From assembly GCF_032062175.1 (NCBI RefSeq), contig NZ_DAMBQK010000025.1, forward strand, positions 1 through 64,000: a DNA stretch of 64,000 bases, in the 5' to 3' direction. The notes under the pieces are model-generated. The model was not told the origin of the DNA and made no database searches. It saw only the letters and a list, made by a program, of their open reading frames with translations. Within the stretch, counting starts at the first letter, position 1, and each line of letters begins with the position of its first letter. The DNA comes from Atlantibacter sp032062175. Its GTDB lineage: Bacteria; Pseudomonadota; Gammaproteobacteria; Enterobacterales; Enterobacteriaceae. A program made the translations under genes and the position numbers. Positions 1 through 9,325 of the stretch are shown piece by piece.

Positions 1-19
1 GGATTTTTGCACAACTGCC

Positions 20-49
20 GGATCGGTCAACCGATCCTTAACTGATCGG
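20..49. other. Alternating hairpin downstream of accA
   Basis: GGATCGG (20-26) pairs with CCGATCC (31-37) around a 4-base loop. The same CCGATC can instead pair with GATCGG at 44-49, so two exclusive hairpins are possible. The element lies just beyond the accA stop in the direction of transcription. No clear U-run follows, so a role as terminator or 3'-end stabiliser is only a guess. Nothing else is visible in bases 1-93. Confidence 0.3.
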
Positions 50-93
50 CATTACCGCTTACGCGACCCTTTTCAGAATGTGTGACCCGCAGA

Positions 94-1053
94 TTATGCG
101 TAGCCGTAGCTCATCAGACGCTGATAGCGACGATCCAGCAGTTCTTCTTTGCTCAGCACGTCGAGATCGGCCAGATCGGCCAGCAGCTGTGCTTTCAGAG
201 ATTCCGCCATCACTTCCGGATTACGGTGTGCGCCGCCAAGCGGCTCCGGGATCACGGTATCGATCAGCTTCAGCTCTTTCAGACGCGGCGCAATAATGCC
301 CATGGCGTCTGCGGCAATCGGCGCTTTATCGGCGCTTTTCCACAGAATGGACGCGCAGCCTTCCGGCGAAATTACCGAATAGGTGCTGTATTGCAGCATG
401 TTGACTTTGTCGCCCACACCAATCGCCAGCGCGCCGCCGGAACCGCCTTCACCGATAACGGTGCAGATGACCGGCACTTTAAGACGCGACATTTCACGCA
501 AGTTACGTGCGATAGCTTCAGACTGGCCGCGCTCTTCCGCGCCCACGCCCGGGTACGCGCCAGGGGTGTCGATGAAGGTGATAATCGGCATGTTAAACCG
601 TTCAGCCATTTCCATCAGACGCAGCGCTTTGCGATAGCCTTCCGGTGCCGGCATACCAAAGTTACGACGGATCTTCTCTTTGGTTTCACGGCCTTTCTGA
701 TGGCCGATGATCATCACCGGACGATCGTCCAGACGCGCAATACCGCCAACGATGGCTTTGTCATCCGCATAGGCGCGGTCGCCAGCCAGTTCGTCGAAAT
801 CGTCGAAAGCTAAACGCAGATAATCGAGGGTATACGGACGTTGTGGATGGCGCGCCAGCTGCGCAACCTGCCATGCCCCCAGATCGGCGAAGATTTTACG
901 CGTCAGTTCTACGCTTTTTTCACGCAGACGATGCACTTCTTCGTCGATGTTAATATCCAGTTTTTCATCCTGACGGCTTACTGCGGTCAGGGAATCGATT
1001 TTCGCTTCCAGCTCGGCAATCGGCTGTTCGAAATCAAGGAAATTCAGACTCAT
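94..1053 (-). CDS. accA: Acetyl-CoA carboxylase carboxyltransferase subunit alpha
   Basis: This is the alpha subunit of the carboxyltransferase half of acetyl-CoA carboxylase. With AccD it moves the carboxyl group from carboxybiotin to acetyl-CoA, giving malonyl-CoA for fatty acid synthesis in the cytoplasm. The 319 residues equal the E. coli length. The crotonase-like fold is marked by DTPGAYPG (about 162-169) and the glycine-rich GEGGSGGALAIG (from 201). It begins 12 bases after dnaE and is probably cotranscribed with it, as in E. coli. No defects are seen. Confidence 0.97.
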   Translation of the reverse strand: MSLNFLDFEQPIAELEAKIDSLTAVSRQDEKLDINIDEEVHRLREKSVELTRKIFADLGAWQVAQLARHPQRPYTLDYLRLAFDDFDELAGDRAYADDKAIVGGIARLDDRPVMIIGHQKGRETKEKIRRNFGMPAPEGYRKALRLMEMAERFNMPIITFIDTPGAYPGVGAEERGQSEAIARNLREMSRLKVPVICTVIGEGGSGGALAIGVGDKVNMLQYSTYSVISPEGCASILWKSADKAPIAADAMGIIAPRLKELKLIDTVIPEPLGGAHRNPEVMAESLKAQLLADLADLDVLSKEELLDRRYQRLMSYGYA

Positions 1054-1065
1054 AATATTCCTGTA

Positions 1066-4000
1066 TTAGTCAAACTCCAGTTCCACCTGCTCCGAACCTA
1101 TCAGGCCACGCAAATCGTTAAGTAAACGATCGCTCGGAGAGACACGCCACGTTGCGCCAAAACGCAACCTCGCGCGCGCATCCGCCCTCTGATAGTAGAG
1201 ATGTACTGGAATGGTTCCCGAACGATGGGGTTCCAGAGACTGACGGAGTCGGTTTAAAAGCTGGTCATCAATTTGCCTGTCCGTCAGCGAGATAGCAAGC
1301 CCACGCGCATACTTTTCGCGGGCGTCTGCAATGTCCATCACTTCGCGGGCGGTCATTTTAAGGCCTCCGCTGAAGTCATCAAAGCTGACCTGTCCGCTGA
1401 CGATTAGGATCCGGTCTTGTTCCAGCAGATGCTGGTATTTCTCCAGCGCATCGGTGAATAACATCACCTCAAGACGCCCGGAGCGGTCATCCAGGGTACA
1501 GATGCCGATACGATTGCCGCGCTTGGTGACCATAACCCGCGAAGCAATCACAAGCCCCGCAGCCGTGATAACTTTACCACGCTCTGTCGGGTGCATATCT
1601 TTCAGACGCATGCCGCCGACATAGCGTTCAATTTCTTTCAGATACTGATTGATGGGGTGCCCGGTCAGGTAAAGACCCAGGGTTTCCCGCTCGCCGTCCA
1701 GTACCGTTTGCTCCGGCCACGGCTGGCAGTTAGCGTAAGATTTTTCAATCTGTTCCGGCTCTTCCGCCAGTACGCCAAACATATCCGCCTGACCGATGGC
1801 TTCGGCTTTAGCGTGCTGATCCGCCGCTTTTAACGCGTCGCCCAATGAGTTCATCAGCGCGGCGCGGTGCGGGCCCAGGCGGTCAAATGCCCCGGACATA
1901 ATCAGCTTTTCCAGCACCCGGCGGTTGAGCTTTTTGGTGTCGGTGCGCGCGCACAGGTCAAACAGTTCGCGGAAATAACCGTCCTTGTTACGCGCCTCAA
2001 TGATGGCTTCAATTGGCCCCTCGCCCACGCCTTTAATCGCGCCGATGCCGTAAACAATCTCCCCGTCATCGTTAACGTGGAAATGATACAGCCCGGAGTT
2101 GATGTCCGGCGGCAGGATTTTGAGCCCCATGCGCCAGCACTCATCCACCAGTCCCACCACTTTGTCGGTGTTATCCATATCCGCCGTCATTACCGCCGCC
2201 ATAAACTCCGCCGGGTAATGCGCCTTCAGCCAAAGCGTTTGGTAGGATACCAGAGCATAGGCCGCCGAGTGCGATTTGTTAAATCCATAACCCGCGAATT
2301 TCTCCACCAGGTCGAAGATTTTCATCGCCAGTTCGCCGTCAACGCCGTTATTTTTCGCGCCGTCTTCAAATACCGAGCGCTGTTTGGCCATCTCTTCGGG
2401 TTTCTTTTTACCCATGGCGCGACGCAGCATATCCGCGCCGCCCAGGGTATAACCCGACAGCACCTGAGCAATCTGCATCACCTGTTCCTGATACAGGATG
2501 ATGCCATAGGTCGGCTCCAGAACTGGCTTCAGGCTTTCATGCTGCCACTGGATATCCGGGTAGGAGATGGCTTCACGGCCATGTTTACGGTCGATAAAGT
2601 TATCCACCATGCCCGATTGCAGCGGCCCCGGACGGAACAGCGCCACCAGTGCGATCATATCTTCAAAGCAGTCAGGCTGAAGACGCTTAATCAGATCTTT
2701 CATGCCGCGCGATTCAAGCTGGAATACCGCCGTGGTTTCCGAGCGTTGCAGCATATCGAAGCTTTTCTTGTCATCGAGCGGGATGGCGGCGATATCGATG
2801 GGCTCCAGGCCCTGCTTCGCCCGGCGCGGGTTGATCATCTTCAACGCCCAGTCGATGATGGTCAGCGTGCGCAGCCCCAGGAAGTCGAACTTCACCAGGC
2901 CCGCGTATTCCACGTCGTTTTTATCGAACTGGGTGACCGGATGCTGGCCCATTTCGTCGCAATACAGCGGCGCGAAGTCGGTAATTTTGGTCGGCGCAAT
3001 CACCACGCCGCCCGCGTGTTTACCGGCGTTACGGGTGACCCCTTCCAGCTTGCGCGCCATGTCGATCAGCGCCCGGACCTCTTCGTCAGCTTCATAAATT
3101 TCAGGCAGTTGCGGCTCGGCCTCAAACGCTTTCGCCAGCGTCATACCCGGATCGGGCGGCACCAGCTTGGAAATGCGGTCAACGAAGCCGTACGGGTGGC
3201 CCAGTACGCGGCCCACGTCGCGGATCACCGCTTTCGCGGCCATGGTTCCGAAGGTGATAATCTGCGATACCGCCTCGCGCCCGTACATCTCCGCCACGTG
3301 ATCGATAACCTGATCGCGCTTCTCCATACAGAAATCGACGTCGAAGTCGGGCATCGAGACACGTTCCGGGTTCAGGAAGCGTTCGAACAGCAGATCGAAT
3401 TCCAGCGGGTCGAGGTCGGTGATTTTCAGCGCATAGGCCACCAGCGAACCTGCGCCGGAGCCACGGCCAGGACCAACCGGCACGCCGTTATCTTTCGACC
3501 ACTGGATAAACTCCATCACGATCAGGAAGTAGCCAGGGAAACCCATCTGGTTGATCACCTGGAGTTCAATGTCCAGACGTTCATCGTATTCAAGGCGGCG
3601 CTTCGCCCGTTCTTCCGGGTCCGGGAACAGGAATTCCAGACGTTCTTCCAGACCTTCTTTTGACTTCGCCACCAGGAAATCTTCGGTGGTCATGTCGCCG
3701 GTGGGGAACTGCGGCAAGAAATACTCGCCGAGGCGCACCGTGACGTTACAGCGCCGGGCAATCTCAACGCTGTTTTCCAGCGCTTCCGGGATATCCGCGA
3801 ACAGCTCGCACATCTCCTCTTCGCTGCGCATATATTGCTGCGTTGAGTAGTTGCGCGGGCGTTTAGGATCGTCGAGGGTAAAACCGTCATGAATGGCGAC
3901 GCGGATTTCATGGGCGTCAAAATCACCGGTATCGATAAAACGCACATCGTTGGTGGCGACAACCGGCACGCCCTTCTCTTCCGCCAGCGCGACGGCGGCG

Positions 4001-4548
4001 TGCAGATAGCGCTCTTCATCGGTGCGCCCGGTGCGGATCAGCTCCAGATAAAACCGGTCGGCAAAATACTGCTGATAGAAACCCAGGCACTGATCCACCA
4101 GCGCCATATTGCCGCGCAGCAAACTTTTCCCGACGTCGCCGTTGCGCGCCCCGGAGAGCAGGATCAGGCCATGATTAAGTTCCGCCAGCCAGTCGATGTC
4201 GATAAACGGCCCGGCGGCACCATAGCCGCGCTGGTAAGCGCGCGAGATAAGTAACGTAAGATTCTGGTAGCCGTCATTGTTCGCGGCCAGGACGGTAATT
4301 TCATTAAGCTCATCGCCCATGATTGGGTTATGAACGTTGAAATCCGCGCCGATAATCGGCTTCATGCCCGCGCCGTGTGCGCCCCCGTAAAACTTAACCA
4401 GACCGCACAGGTTGGTGAAGTCGGTGATCGCCAGCGCAGGCATCCCCAGAGAGGCCGCCTTTTTCACCAGCGGCCCCGTCTTGGCAAGCCCATCGATCAT
4501 GGAATAGTCACTGTGCACCCGCAGGTGCACAAAACGAGGTTCAGCCAT
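1066..4548 (-). CDS. dnaE: DNA polymerase III catalytic subunit alpha
   Basis: This is the replicative polymerase subunit of the Pol III holoenzyme. Its 1160 residues equal the E. coli length. An N-terminal PHP domain opens with HLRVHSDYSMIDGL (from residue 8). The palm carries PDFDVDF, with the two catalytic aspartates near 401 and 403, and the third aspartate lies in KFDFLGLRT near 555. The internal clamp-binding peptide QADMFGVL is present near residue 920, followed by the OB-fold and C-terminal tau-binding region. The gene sits between rnhB (31 bases upstream) and accA, at the end of the lipid A cluster, and is intact. Confidence 0.98.
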   Translation of the reverse strand: MAEPRFVHLRVHSDYSMIDGLAKTGPLVKKAASLGMPALAITDFTNLCGLVKFYGGAHGAGMKPIIGADFNVHNPIMGDELNEITVLAANNDGYQNLTLLISRAYQRGYGAAGPFIDIDWLAELNHGLILLSGARNGDVGKSLLRGNMALVDQCLGFYQQYFADRFYLELIRTGRTDEERYLHAAVALAEEKGVPVVATNDVRFIDTGDFDAHEIRVAIHDGFTLDDPKRPRNYSTQQYMRSEEEMCELFADIPEALENSVEIARRCNVTVRLGEYFLPQFPTGDMTTEDFLVAKSKEGLEERLEFLFPDPEERAKRRLEYDERLDIELQVINQMGFPGYFLIVMEFIQWSKDNGVPVGPGRGSGAGSLVAYALKITDLDPLEFDLLFERFLNPERVSMPDFDVDFCMEKRDQVIDHVAEMYGREAVSQIITFGTMAAKAVIRDVGRVLGHPYGFVDRISKLVPPDPGMTLAKAFEAEPQLPEIYEADEEVRALIDMARKLEGVTRNAGKHAGGVVIAPTKITDFAPLYCDEMGQHPVTQFDKNDVEYAGLVKFDFLGLRTLTIIDWALKMINPRRAKQGLEPIDIAAIPLDDKKSFDMLQRSETTAVFQLESRGMKDLIKRLQPDCFEDMIALVALFRPGPLQSGMVDNFIDRKHGREAISYPDIQWQHESLKPVLEPTYGIILYQEQVMQIAQVLSGYTLGGADMLRRAMGKKKPEEMAKQRSVFEDGAKNNGVDGELAMKIFDLVEKFAGYGFNKSHSAAYALVSYQTLWLKAHYPAEFMAAVMTADMDNTDKVVGLVDECWRMGLKILPPDINSGLYHFHVNDDGEIVYGIGAIKGVGEGPIEAIIEARNKDGYFRELFDLCARTDTKKLNRRVLEKLIMSGAFDRLGPHRAALMNSLGDALKAADQHAKAEAIGQADMFGVLAEEPEQIEKSYANCQPWPEQTVLDGERETLGLYLTGHPINQYLKEIERYVGGMRLKDMHPTERGKVITAAGLVIASRVMVTKRGNRIGICTLDDRSGRLEVMLFTDALEKYQHLLEQDRILIVSGQVSFDDFSGGLKMTAREVMDIADAREKYARGLAISLTDRQIDDQLLNRLRQSLEPHRSGTIPVHLYYQRADARARLRFGATWRVSPSDRLLNDLRGLIGSEQVELEFD

Positions 4549-4579
4549 CTTAGTATCCGAATAATTCTGTGCGTGGTGC

Positions 4580-5176
4580 TTAAGACACCAGATTGAGAGC
4601 GCGTTTCACCGGCGCGAAACTGCGGCGATGATGTTCTGTCGCGCCGTGCTCAGCCAGCCTTTCCAGATGGAAGGCGGTAGGGTAGCCCTTGTGTTGAGCA
4701 AAACCGTATTGCGGAAAGCTGATGTCCAACGCCGCCATTTCCGCATCGCGCGTGACTTTGGCAAGTATTGATGCTGCACTGATTTCCGCCACCCGGCTAT
4801 CGCCTTTCACTACTGCCATTGACGGCATCGGCAGTTGCGGGCAACGGTTTCCGTCGATCAGCACATACTCTGGCGTCACCGACAGCCCGGCAACCGCGCG
4901 CTGCATCGCCAGCATGGTAGCGTGCAGAATATTCAACTCGTCGATTTCATGCGGTTCAGCCCGGCCCAGGCTCCAGCACAGCGCTTTTTCTGTGATTTCA
5001 TCAAACAGCGCCAGACGACGCTTTTCAGATAACTTTTTGGAGTCGGCAAGCCCGGGGATCGGCCGACTGGGATCTAAAATCACCGCCGCCGTAACCACTG
5101 CGCCCACCAGCGGGCCGCGTCCGACTTCATCCACACCTGCCACAAGCTGGGTGTGCGGATAGATAAATTCGATCAT
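4580..5176 (-). CDS. rnhB: Ribonuclease HII
   Basis: RNase HII cleaves the RNA strand of RNA-DNA hybrids and starts removal of single ribonucleotides misincorporated in DNA. The chosen start gives 198 residues (the E. coli length) beginning MIEFIYPHTQLVAG. It overlaps the lpxB stop by four bases, so translation is probably coupled. Acidic active-site residues are visible in GVDEVGRGP (Asp16, Glu17), followed by the DSKKLSE motif. The frame stays open for 16 more codons upstream inside lpxB, but that extension is low-complexity and unlike the family. Confidence 0.96.
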   Translation of the reverse strand: MIEFIYPHTQLVAGVDEVGRGPLVGAVVTAAVILDPSRPIPGLADSKKLSEKRRLALFDEITEKALCWSLGRAEPHEIDELNILHATMLAMQRAVAGLSVTPEYVLIDGNRCPQLPMPSMAVVKGDSRVAEISAASILAKVTRDAEMAALDISFPQYGFAQHKGYPTAFHLERLAEHGATEHHRRSFAPVKRALNLVS

Positions 5177-6321
5177 TGGGCTAACTCCAGTACCGCATCC
5201 GCCGCCTGCTCGTCGGCATTGCAACGAATTTGCTGATGCAACTGACGGAAGGTTTCATGCATCTGCTCGCTCTTCGCGCCGCGGTCTAACAATGGCAGCA
5301 ACGCGGCGTACAAGTTTTGCGGGGTACATTCGTCCTGAAGCAGTTCTTTAACCAGTTCGCGCCGCGCCAGCAGATTAGGCAGCGAGACATAATCGGTTTT
5401 GACCAGGCGCTTCGCCAGCCAGAAGGTGAACGGCTTCATGCGATAGCCCACCACCATCGGGCACTTCGCCAGCATACACTCCAGCGCGGCGGTGCCGGAC
5501 GCCAGCAACGCGGCATCGCTGGCGATCATCGCTTCGCGCCCCATGCCATCCAGCAAATGGATTTGCATATCTGGCGCGACGTCCTGCTTAATTTTTTCAA
5601 ACTGCTCGCGGCGCTTCGCATTGACCAGCGGAACGACCACCTGCAAATCGGGGAAGCGTTCGCGCAGCAGCAGCGCTGTTTTCAGGAAATCAGCGCTAAG
5701 CATTTCCACTTCTGCGCCACGGCTACCCGGTAACAGCGCCAGGCAGTGAGCATCCTCAGGAATGCCCAGCACCGCGCGGGCCGCCTGTTTATCCGGGTCC
5801 AGCGGCATCGCATCAGCCATAGTATGACCAATAAAACGGCACGGCACATTGAAGCGATCGTAAAACGCTTTTTCGAAAGGCAGAAACGCCAGCACCAGGT
5901 CGGTTGCTCTGCCGATTTTGAAAACCCGTTTTTGACGCCACGCCCACACTGATGGGCTGACGTAATGAATGGTTTTGATACCCTGCTTTTTCAGGTTGCC
6001 TTCAAGGGTAATATTGAAATCCGGCGCATCAATGCCGACAAACACATCCGGCTTAAGCTCGGTGAAACGGCGGGTGAGATCGGCACGAATATGCAGCAGG
6101 CGGCGCAGGCGGCCTAATACTTCCACCACGCCCATCACGGCCAGCTCTTCCATTTCGTACCAAGCTTCACAGCCTTCTGCCTGCATACGGGGACCCGCAA
6201 CACCGACAAAGCGCGCATCCGGAACGCGCGCTTTTAATGCGCGGATCAGGCCAGCACCAAGAATATCGCCGGAGGTTTCTCCGGCGACGAGGGCAATCGT
6301 TAAGGGTCGTTTTACAGCCAT
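5173..6321 (-). CDS. lpxB: Lipid-A-disaccharide synthase
   Basis: LpxB is a peripheral inner membrane glycosyltransferase (family GT19). It joins UDP-2,3-diacylglucosamine and lipid X to form the beta-1,6 disaccharide of lipid A. The length is 382 residues, as in E. coli. The N-terminal VAGETSGDILG (12-22) is the family signature, and the glycine-rich LLPGSRGAEV lies mid-protein. It shares one base with the lpxA stop and four with the rnhB start, so lpxA-lpxB-rnhB looks translationally coupled. Confidence 0.97.
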   Translation of the reverse strand: MAVKRPLTIALVAGETSGDILGAGLIRALKARVPDARFVGVAGPRMQAEGCEAWYEMEELAVMGVVEVLGRLRRLLHIRADLTRRFTELKPDVFVGIDAPDFNITLEGNLKKQGIKTIHYVSPSVWAWRQKRVFKIGRATDLVLAFLPFEKAFYDRFNVPCRFIGHTMADAMPLDPDKQAARAVLGIPEDAHCLALLPGSRGAEVEMLSADFLKTALLLRERFPDLQVVVPLVNAKRREQFEKIKQDVAPDMQIHLLDGMGREAMIASDAALLASGTAALECMLAKCPMVVGYRMKPFTFWLAKRLVKTDYVSLPNLLARRELVKELLQDECTPQNLYAALLPLLDRGAKSEQMHETFRQLHQQIRCNADEQAADAVLELAQ

Positions 6322-7109
6322 TAACGAATCAGACCGCGCGTTGAACGTTCAAAGAACTCGGTGAACGCCTGCACGTCGGGATGTTGCTCCGCCAGCGCGG
6401 CGATCTCCGGTTTTGCTTCATCCAGCGTTTTCCCGCTGCGGTACAGTAATTTGTACGCGTTGCGGATCGCGATAATTGCTTCACGACTAAAGCCGCGGCG
6501 CTTAAGCCCTTCAATGTTGACGCCAAACGGCGTCGCGTGGTTACCCTGGGCAATCACATACGGAGGGACGTCCTGGGCAACGCCGGAGCAGCCGCCGACC
6601 ATCACGTGCGCGCCAATGATGCAGAACTGATGCACCGCTGTCATGCCGCCGATGATAGCGAAATCACCCAACGATACGTGCCCGGCCAGCGTCGCATTGT
6701 TAGCCAGGATACAGCGGTTACCTACAGTACAATCATGCGCAACGTGTGCGTTGATCATCAACAGGTTATCGCTGCCTACCTTCGTCAGGCCGCCGCCTTG
6801 CTCGGTTCCACGATGAATGGTTACGCTTTCGCGGATGCGGTTACGGTCGCCGATTTCCACACGGGTTGGTTCGCCAGCGTATTTTAAATCCTGGTTTACT
6901 TCGCCAATGGATGCGAACTGATAGATCTCATTATCACGACCAATTTTGGTATGGCCGTTAACGACGACATGAGACTTCAGAACAGTACCTTCACCGATCT
7001 CAACATATGGACCGACGATGCAAAACGGACCAATGTGAACGTTAGCGCCGAGAACGGCACCGTCTTCCACAATGGCAGAGGGATGAACAAAGGCAGTTTT
7101 ATCAATCAC
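6321..7109 (-). CDS. lpxA: UDP-N-acetylglucosamine acyltransferase
   Basis: LpxA catalyses the first step of lipid A synthesis, moving 3-hydroxymyristoyl from acyl carrier protein to the 3-OH of UDP-GlcNAc. The 262 residues form a left-handed beta-helix of hexapeptide repeats (for example IVEDGA, VLGANV) with a helical C-terminus. The catalytic histidine is His125 in AHVAHDCTVG. It starts three bases after fabZ, which draws on the same hydroxyacyl-ACP pool. The pairing is typical of Gram-negative bacteria and helps balance phospholipid and lipopolysaccharide synthesis. Confidence 0.97.
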   Translation of the reverse strand: MIDKTAFVHPSAIVEDGAVLGANVHIGPFCIVGPYVEIGEGTVLKSHVVVNGHTKIGRDNEIYQFASIGEVNQDLKYAGEPTRVEIGDRNRIRESVTIHRGTEQGGGLTKVGSDNLLMINAHVAHDCTVGNRCILANNATLAGHVSLGDFAIIGGMTAVHQFCIIGAHVMVGGCSGVAQDVPPYVIAQGNHATPFGVNIEGLKRRGFSREAIIAIRNAYKLLYRSGKTLDEAKPEIAALAEQHPDVQAFTEFFERSTRGLIR

Positions 7110-7112
7110 GTA

Positions 7113-7568
7113 TCAGCTCTCCCGGCTGCGCGCGCACATCATCGTCGCTTCGCAGACAACTTTGCCATCGACCAGAGCGACGCCCTTAAAGCGCGTCAGG
7201 CCTCGGCGGGTTTTCTCAAAGGTGACTTCCATAATCATCTGGTCGCCCGGCACTACCGGACGTTTAAAACGTGCTTCATCGATACCCGCAAAGTAGTAAA
7301 GCTCGCCCGGTTCCAGTTTACCCACGCTTTTAAATGCCAGGATACCGGTGGCCTGCGCCATCGCTTCCAGAATCAGCACACCTGGGAAAATCGGTTTACC
7401 AGGGAAGTGGCCCTGGAAAAACGGTTCGTTTACCGTAACGTTTTTGACTGCCCGCAGGAAGCGACCTTCTTCAAAATCCAGCACGCGATCCACTAAAAGG
7501 AACGGAAAACGGTGCGGGAGAAGCTCTAAAATCTCTTCGATGTGCAGAGTATGAGTGTCAGTAGTCAA
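7113..7568 (-). CDS. fabZ: 3-hydroxyacyl-ACP dehydratase FabZ
   Basis: FabZ dehydrates beta-hydroxyacyl-ACP to trans-2-enoyl-ACP in each cycle of fatty acid elongation. It is a 151-residue hot-dog-fold protein, as in E. coli. The catalytic His54 lies in FFQGHFPGKPIFPG and Glu68 follows in LILEAMAQ. It competes with LpxA for 3-hydroxymyristoyl-ACP, and the two genes are three bases apart. The 114-base gap to lpxD upstream is the widest in the lpx cluster and carries an imperfect hairpin. Confidence 0.97.
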   Translation of the reverse strand: MTTDTHTLHIEEILELLPHRFPFLLVDRVLDFEEGRFLRAVKNVTVNEPFFQGHFPGKPIFPGVLILEAMAQATGILAFKSVGKLEPGELYYFAGIDEARFKRPVVPGDQMIMEVTFEKTRRGLTRFKGVALVDGKVVCEATMMCARSRES

Positions 7569-7607
7569 GATACTGGTCCTGTCTAAATATACTAAATGGC
7601 AATAATA

Positions 7608-7646
7608 ACACGGCCTGCGGCAATCCAGAGAATGCCAACAGGCCGC
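7608..7646. other. Imperfect hairpin in the lpxD-fabZ gap
   Basis: CGGCCTG and CAGGCCG arms flank an inner TGCC/GGCA pairing, giving a two-tier stem in the 114-base gap between lpxD and fabZ. In the direction of transcription it is followed by an A/T-rich stretch (GTGTTATTATTG) but not a clean U-run. It may attenuate transcription or mark an mRNA processing point. No independent evidence supports either role. Confidence 0.3.
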
Positions 7647-7682
7647 TTAACTTTGTCGTATGCAGGCGTTAGCCAGAGGGCG

Positions 7683-8708
7683 TCAGTCTTCTTTAATGAC
7701 TTTCCGCTCAACAGCTTTCAGGCGTTTATTCATTTCATCAATGTTCATTACCAACGCTGCTGTTTTACGCCAAACCTTATTAGGCTGTAGCGGAATACCT
7801 GAAGAATACACGCCAGGCTCAGAAATAGGACGCATCACCATGCCCATACCGGTCACAGTAACTTTGTCGCAAATTTCCATATGACCGTTGATTACGCTGG
7901 CACCGCCAATCATGCAGTAACGACCAATTTTCAGGCTACCCGCCATAATGACGCCACCCGCAACCGCGGTATTGTCGCCAATCACGACGTTATGCGCAAT
8001 CTGACACTGGTTATCAATGATCACGCCGTTGCCGATAATGGTGTCATCCAGCGCGCCACGGTCAATGGTGGTGCATGCGCCGATCTCAACGCGATCGCCG
8101 ATGATTACCCGTCCAAGCTGCGGGATCTTAATCCAGTTGCCGCGATCGTTAGCGTAGCCAAAGCCATCCGCGCCGATCACAGTGCTGGACTGGATCAGGC
8201 ACTGTTCGCCGATCTGGATCTCATGATAGATGCTGACATTCGCCCACAGACGCGAACCCGCGCCAATGCGTGTATTTTTACCGATGAAGCAACCCGCGCC
8301 AATAATCACGTTATCGCCCAGCTCTACGCCGGATTCGATAACCGCATTCGCGCCAACGGAGACGTTGTTGCCCAGTTTCGCGCTGGCGTCAATGACTGCG
8401 CTGGGCGCGATATTCTGCGCAGGCTGAGGCGTGGTATCAAGAATTTGGGCCATGCGCGCATAGGTCAGGTAGGGATTTTTCACTACCAGCGCCGCGCTTT
8501 TGGCGAAAGGAAGATCGTCTGCGGTCATCACAACGGCAGACGCCTGGCATGCAGCCAGATGTTCACGGTAACGGGGATTTACCATGAAGGTGATTTGACC
8601 CTCACCCGCAGATTGCATTGAAGCAACGCCAGTGATGGCGATATCGCCATCACCGTGCAGTTCTGCATCCAACTGTTGGGCTAAATCAGCCAGTCGAATT
8701 GAAGGCAT
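7683..8708 (-). CDS. lpxD: UDP-3-O-(3-hydroxymyristoyl)glucosamine N-acyltransferase
   Basis: LpxD performs the third step of lipid A synthesis, N-acylating UDP-3-O-acyl-glucosamine with 3-hydroxymyristoyl-ACP. It has 341 residues, as in E. coli. An N-terminal uridine-binding domain (about 1-100) is followed by a long run of hexapeptide repeats forming a left-handed beta-helix and a short helical tail. The catalytic His239 lies in NQCQIAHNVVIG. It starts three bases after skp, which couples lipid A synthesis with outer membrane protein chaperoning. Confidence 0.97.
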   Translation of the reverse strand: MPSIRLADLAQQLDAELHGDGDIAITGVASMQSAGEGQITFMVNPRYREHLAACQASAVVMTADDLPFAKSAALVVKNPYLTYARMAQILDTTPQPAQNIAPSAVIDASAKLGNNVSVGANAVIESGVELGDNVIIGAGCFIGKNTRIGAGSRLWANVSIYHEIQIGEQCLIQSSTVIGADGFGYANDRGNWIKIPQLGRVIIGDRVEIGACTTIDRGALDDTIIGNGVIIDNQCQIAHNVVIGDNTAVAGGVIMAGSLKIGRYCMIGGASVINGHMEICDKVTVTGMGMVMRPISEPGVYSSGIPLQPNKVWRKTAALVMNIDEMNKRLKAVERKVIKED

Positions 8709-8711
8709 TAC

Positions 8712-9206
8712 TTATTTAACCTGTTTCAGTACATCAGCGGTGATGTCTTTTACATCGCTACCGTTATACACAACGGTATTGGCGTCCAGCACCAAATCGA
8801 CATCCTGGTCGGCTGCAACTTTTTTCACTGCTGCCTGAATACGGGAAACCAGCTTGCCACGTTCTTCGTTAGAACGGCGCGCACGGTCCTGCTCAAACTG
8901 CTGGGCTTTAGTACCGAAAGCCTGGCGCTGAGACATGATGTCTTTTTCCAGCTTGGTACGATCGCTCGCTTTCATCGTGGAACCGTCACGCTGTAAACGC
9001 TGCATTTTGGTCTGCAGATCGCTTTCTTGACGTTGCAGTTCGCTTCCGCGGCTTTTGAACTCATTTTCCAGCGTTTTAGATACGCCAGTGTTTTGAGCAA
9101 CCTGCTGAAACAGACTTTGCATGTTCACAACAGCAACTTTATCTGCCGCCTGAGCGGACGCTGCCATTGCTAAACCGAGACCTGCAGCACATAACCACTT
9201 TTTCAC
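8712..9206 (-). CDS. skp: Periplasmic chaperone Skp
   Basis: Skp is a trimeric periplasmic holdase that carries unfolded outer membrane proteins from the Sec translocon to the Bam complex. The 164-residue precursor has a signal peptide of about 20 residues ending in ASAQA before ADKVAVVN. The mature part is rich in charged residues and glutamine and is predicted coiled-coil, forming the tentacle arms. E. coli Skp has 161 residues. It lies directly downstream of bamA, its client-receiving partner. Confidence 0.96.
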   Translation of the reverse strand: MKKWLCAAGLGLAMAASAQAADKVAVVNMQSLFQQVAQNTGVSKTLENEFKSRGSELQRQESDLQTKMQRLQRDGSTMKASDRTKLEKDIMSQRQAFGTKAQQFEQDRARRSNEERGKLVSRIQAAVKKVAADQDVDLVLDANTVVYNGSDVKDITADVLKQVK

Positions 9207-9261
9207 AATAAACTCCTTACCATCCCATTAGTACCCGAAGGTACCGTTCTTTGCGTGGCCT

Positions 9262-9280
9262 GACGGGTGAAACACCCGTC
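9262..9280. other. Hairpin between bamA and skp
   Basis: GACGGGTG and CACCCGTC form a perfect 8-bp stem with a 3-base loop in the bamA-skp intergenic region. There is no U-run on either side, so it is unlikely to be a full terminator. An mRNA processing or stability element that sets the skp:bamA ratio is possible but is inference. Confidence 0.35.
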
Positions 9281-9325
9281 TCAAGTCATCGCTACACTGC
9301 CAATGCATTCCTTCGCAACAAACAA

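Noticed and set aside
1867..3663. A 598-codon open frame antisense to dnaE
   Set aside because: It mirrors the codon structure of dnaE, is full of His/Arg/Gln-rich low-similarity sequence, and has no family motif or ribosome-binding site. It is a shadow of a G+C-rich gene.
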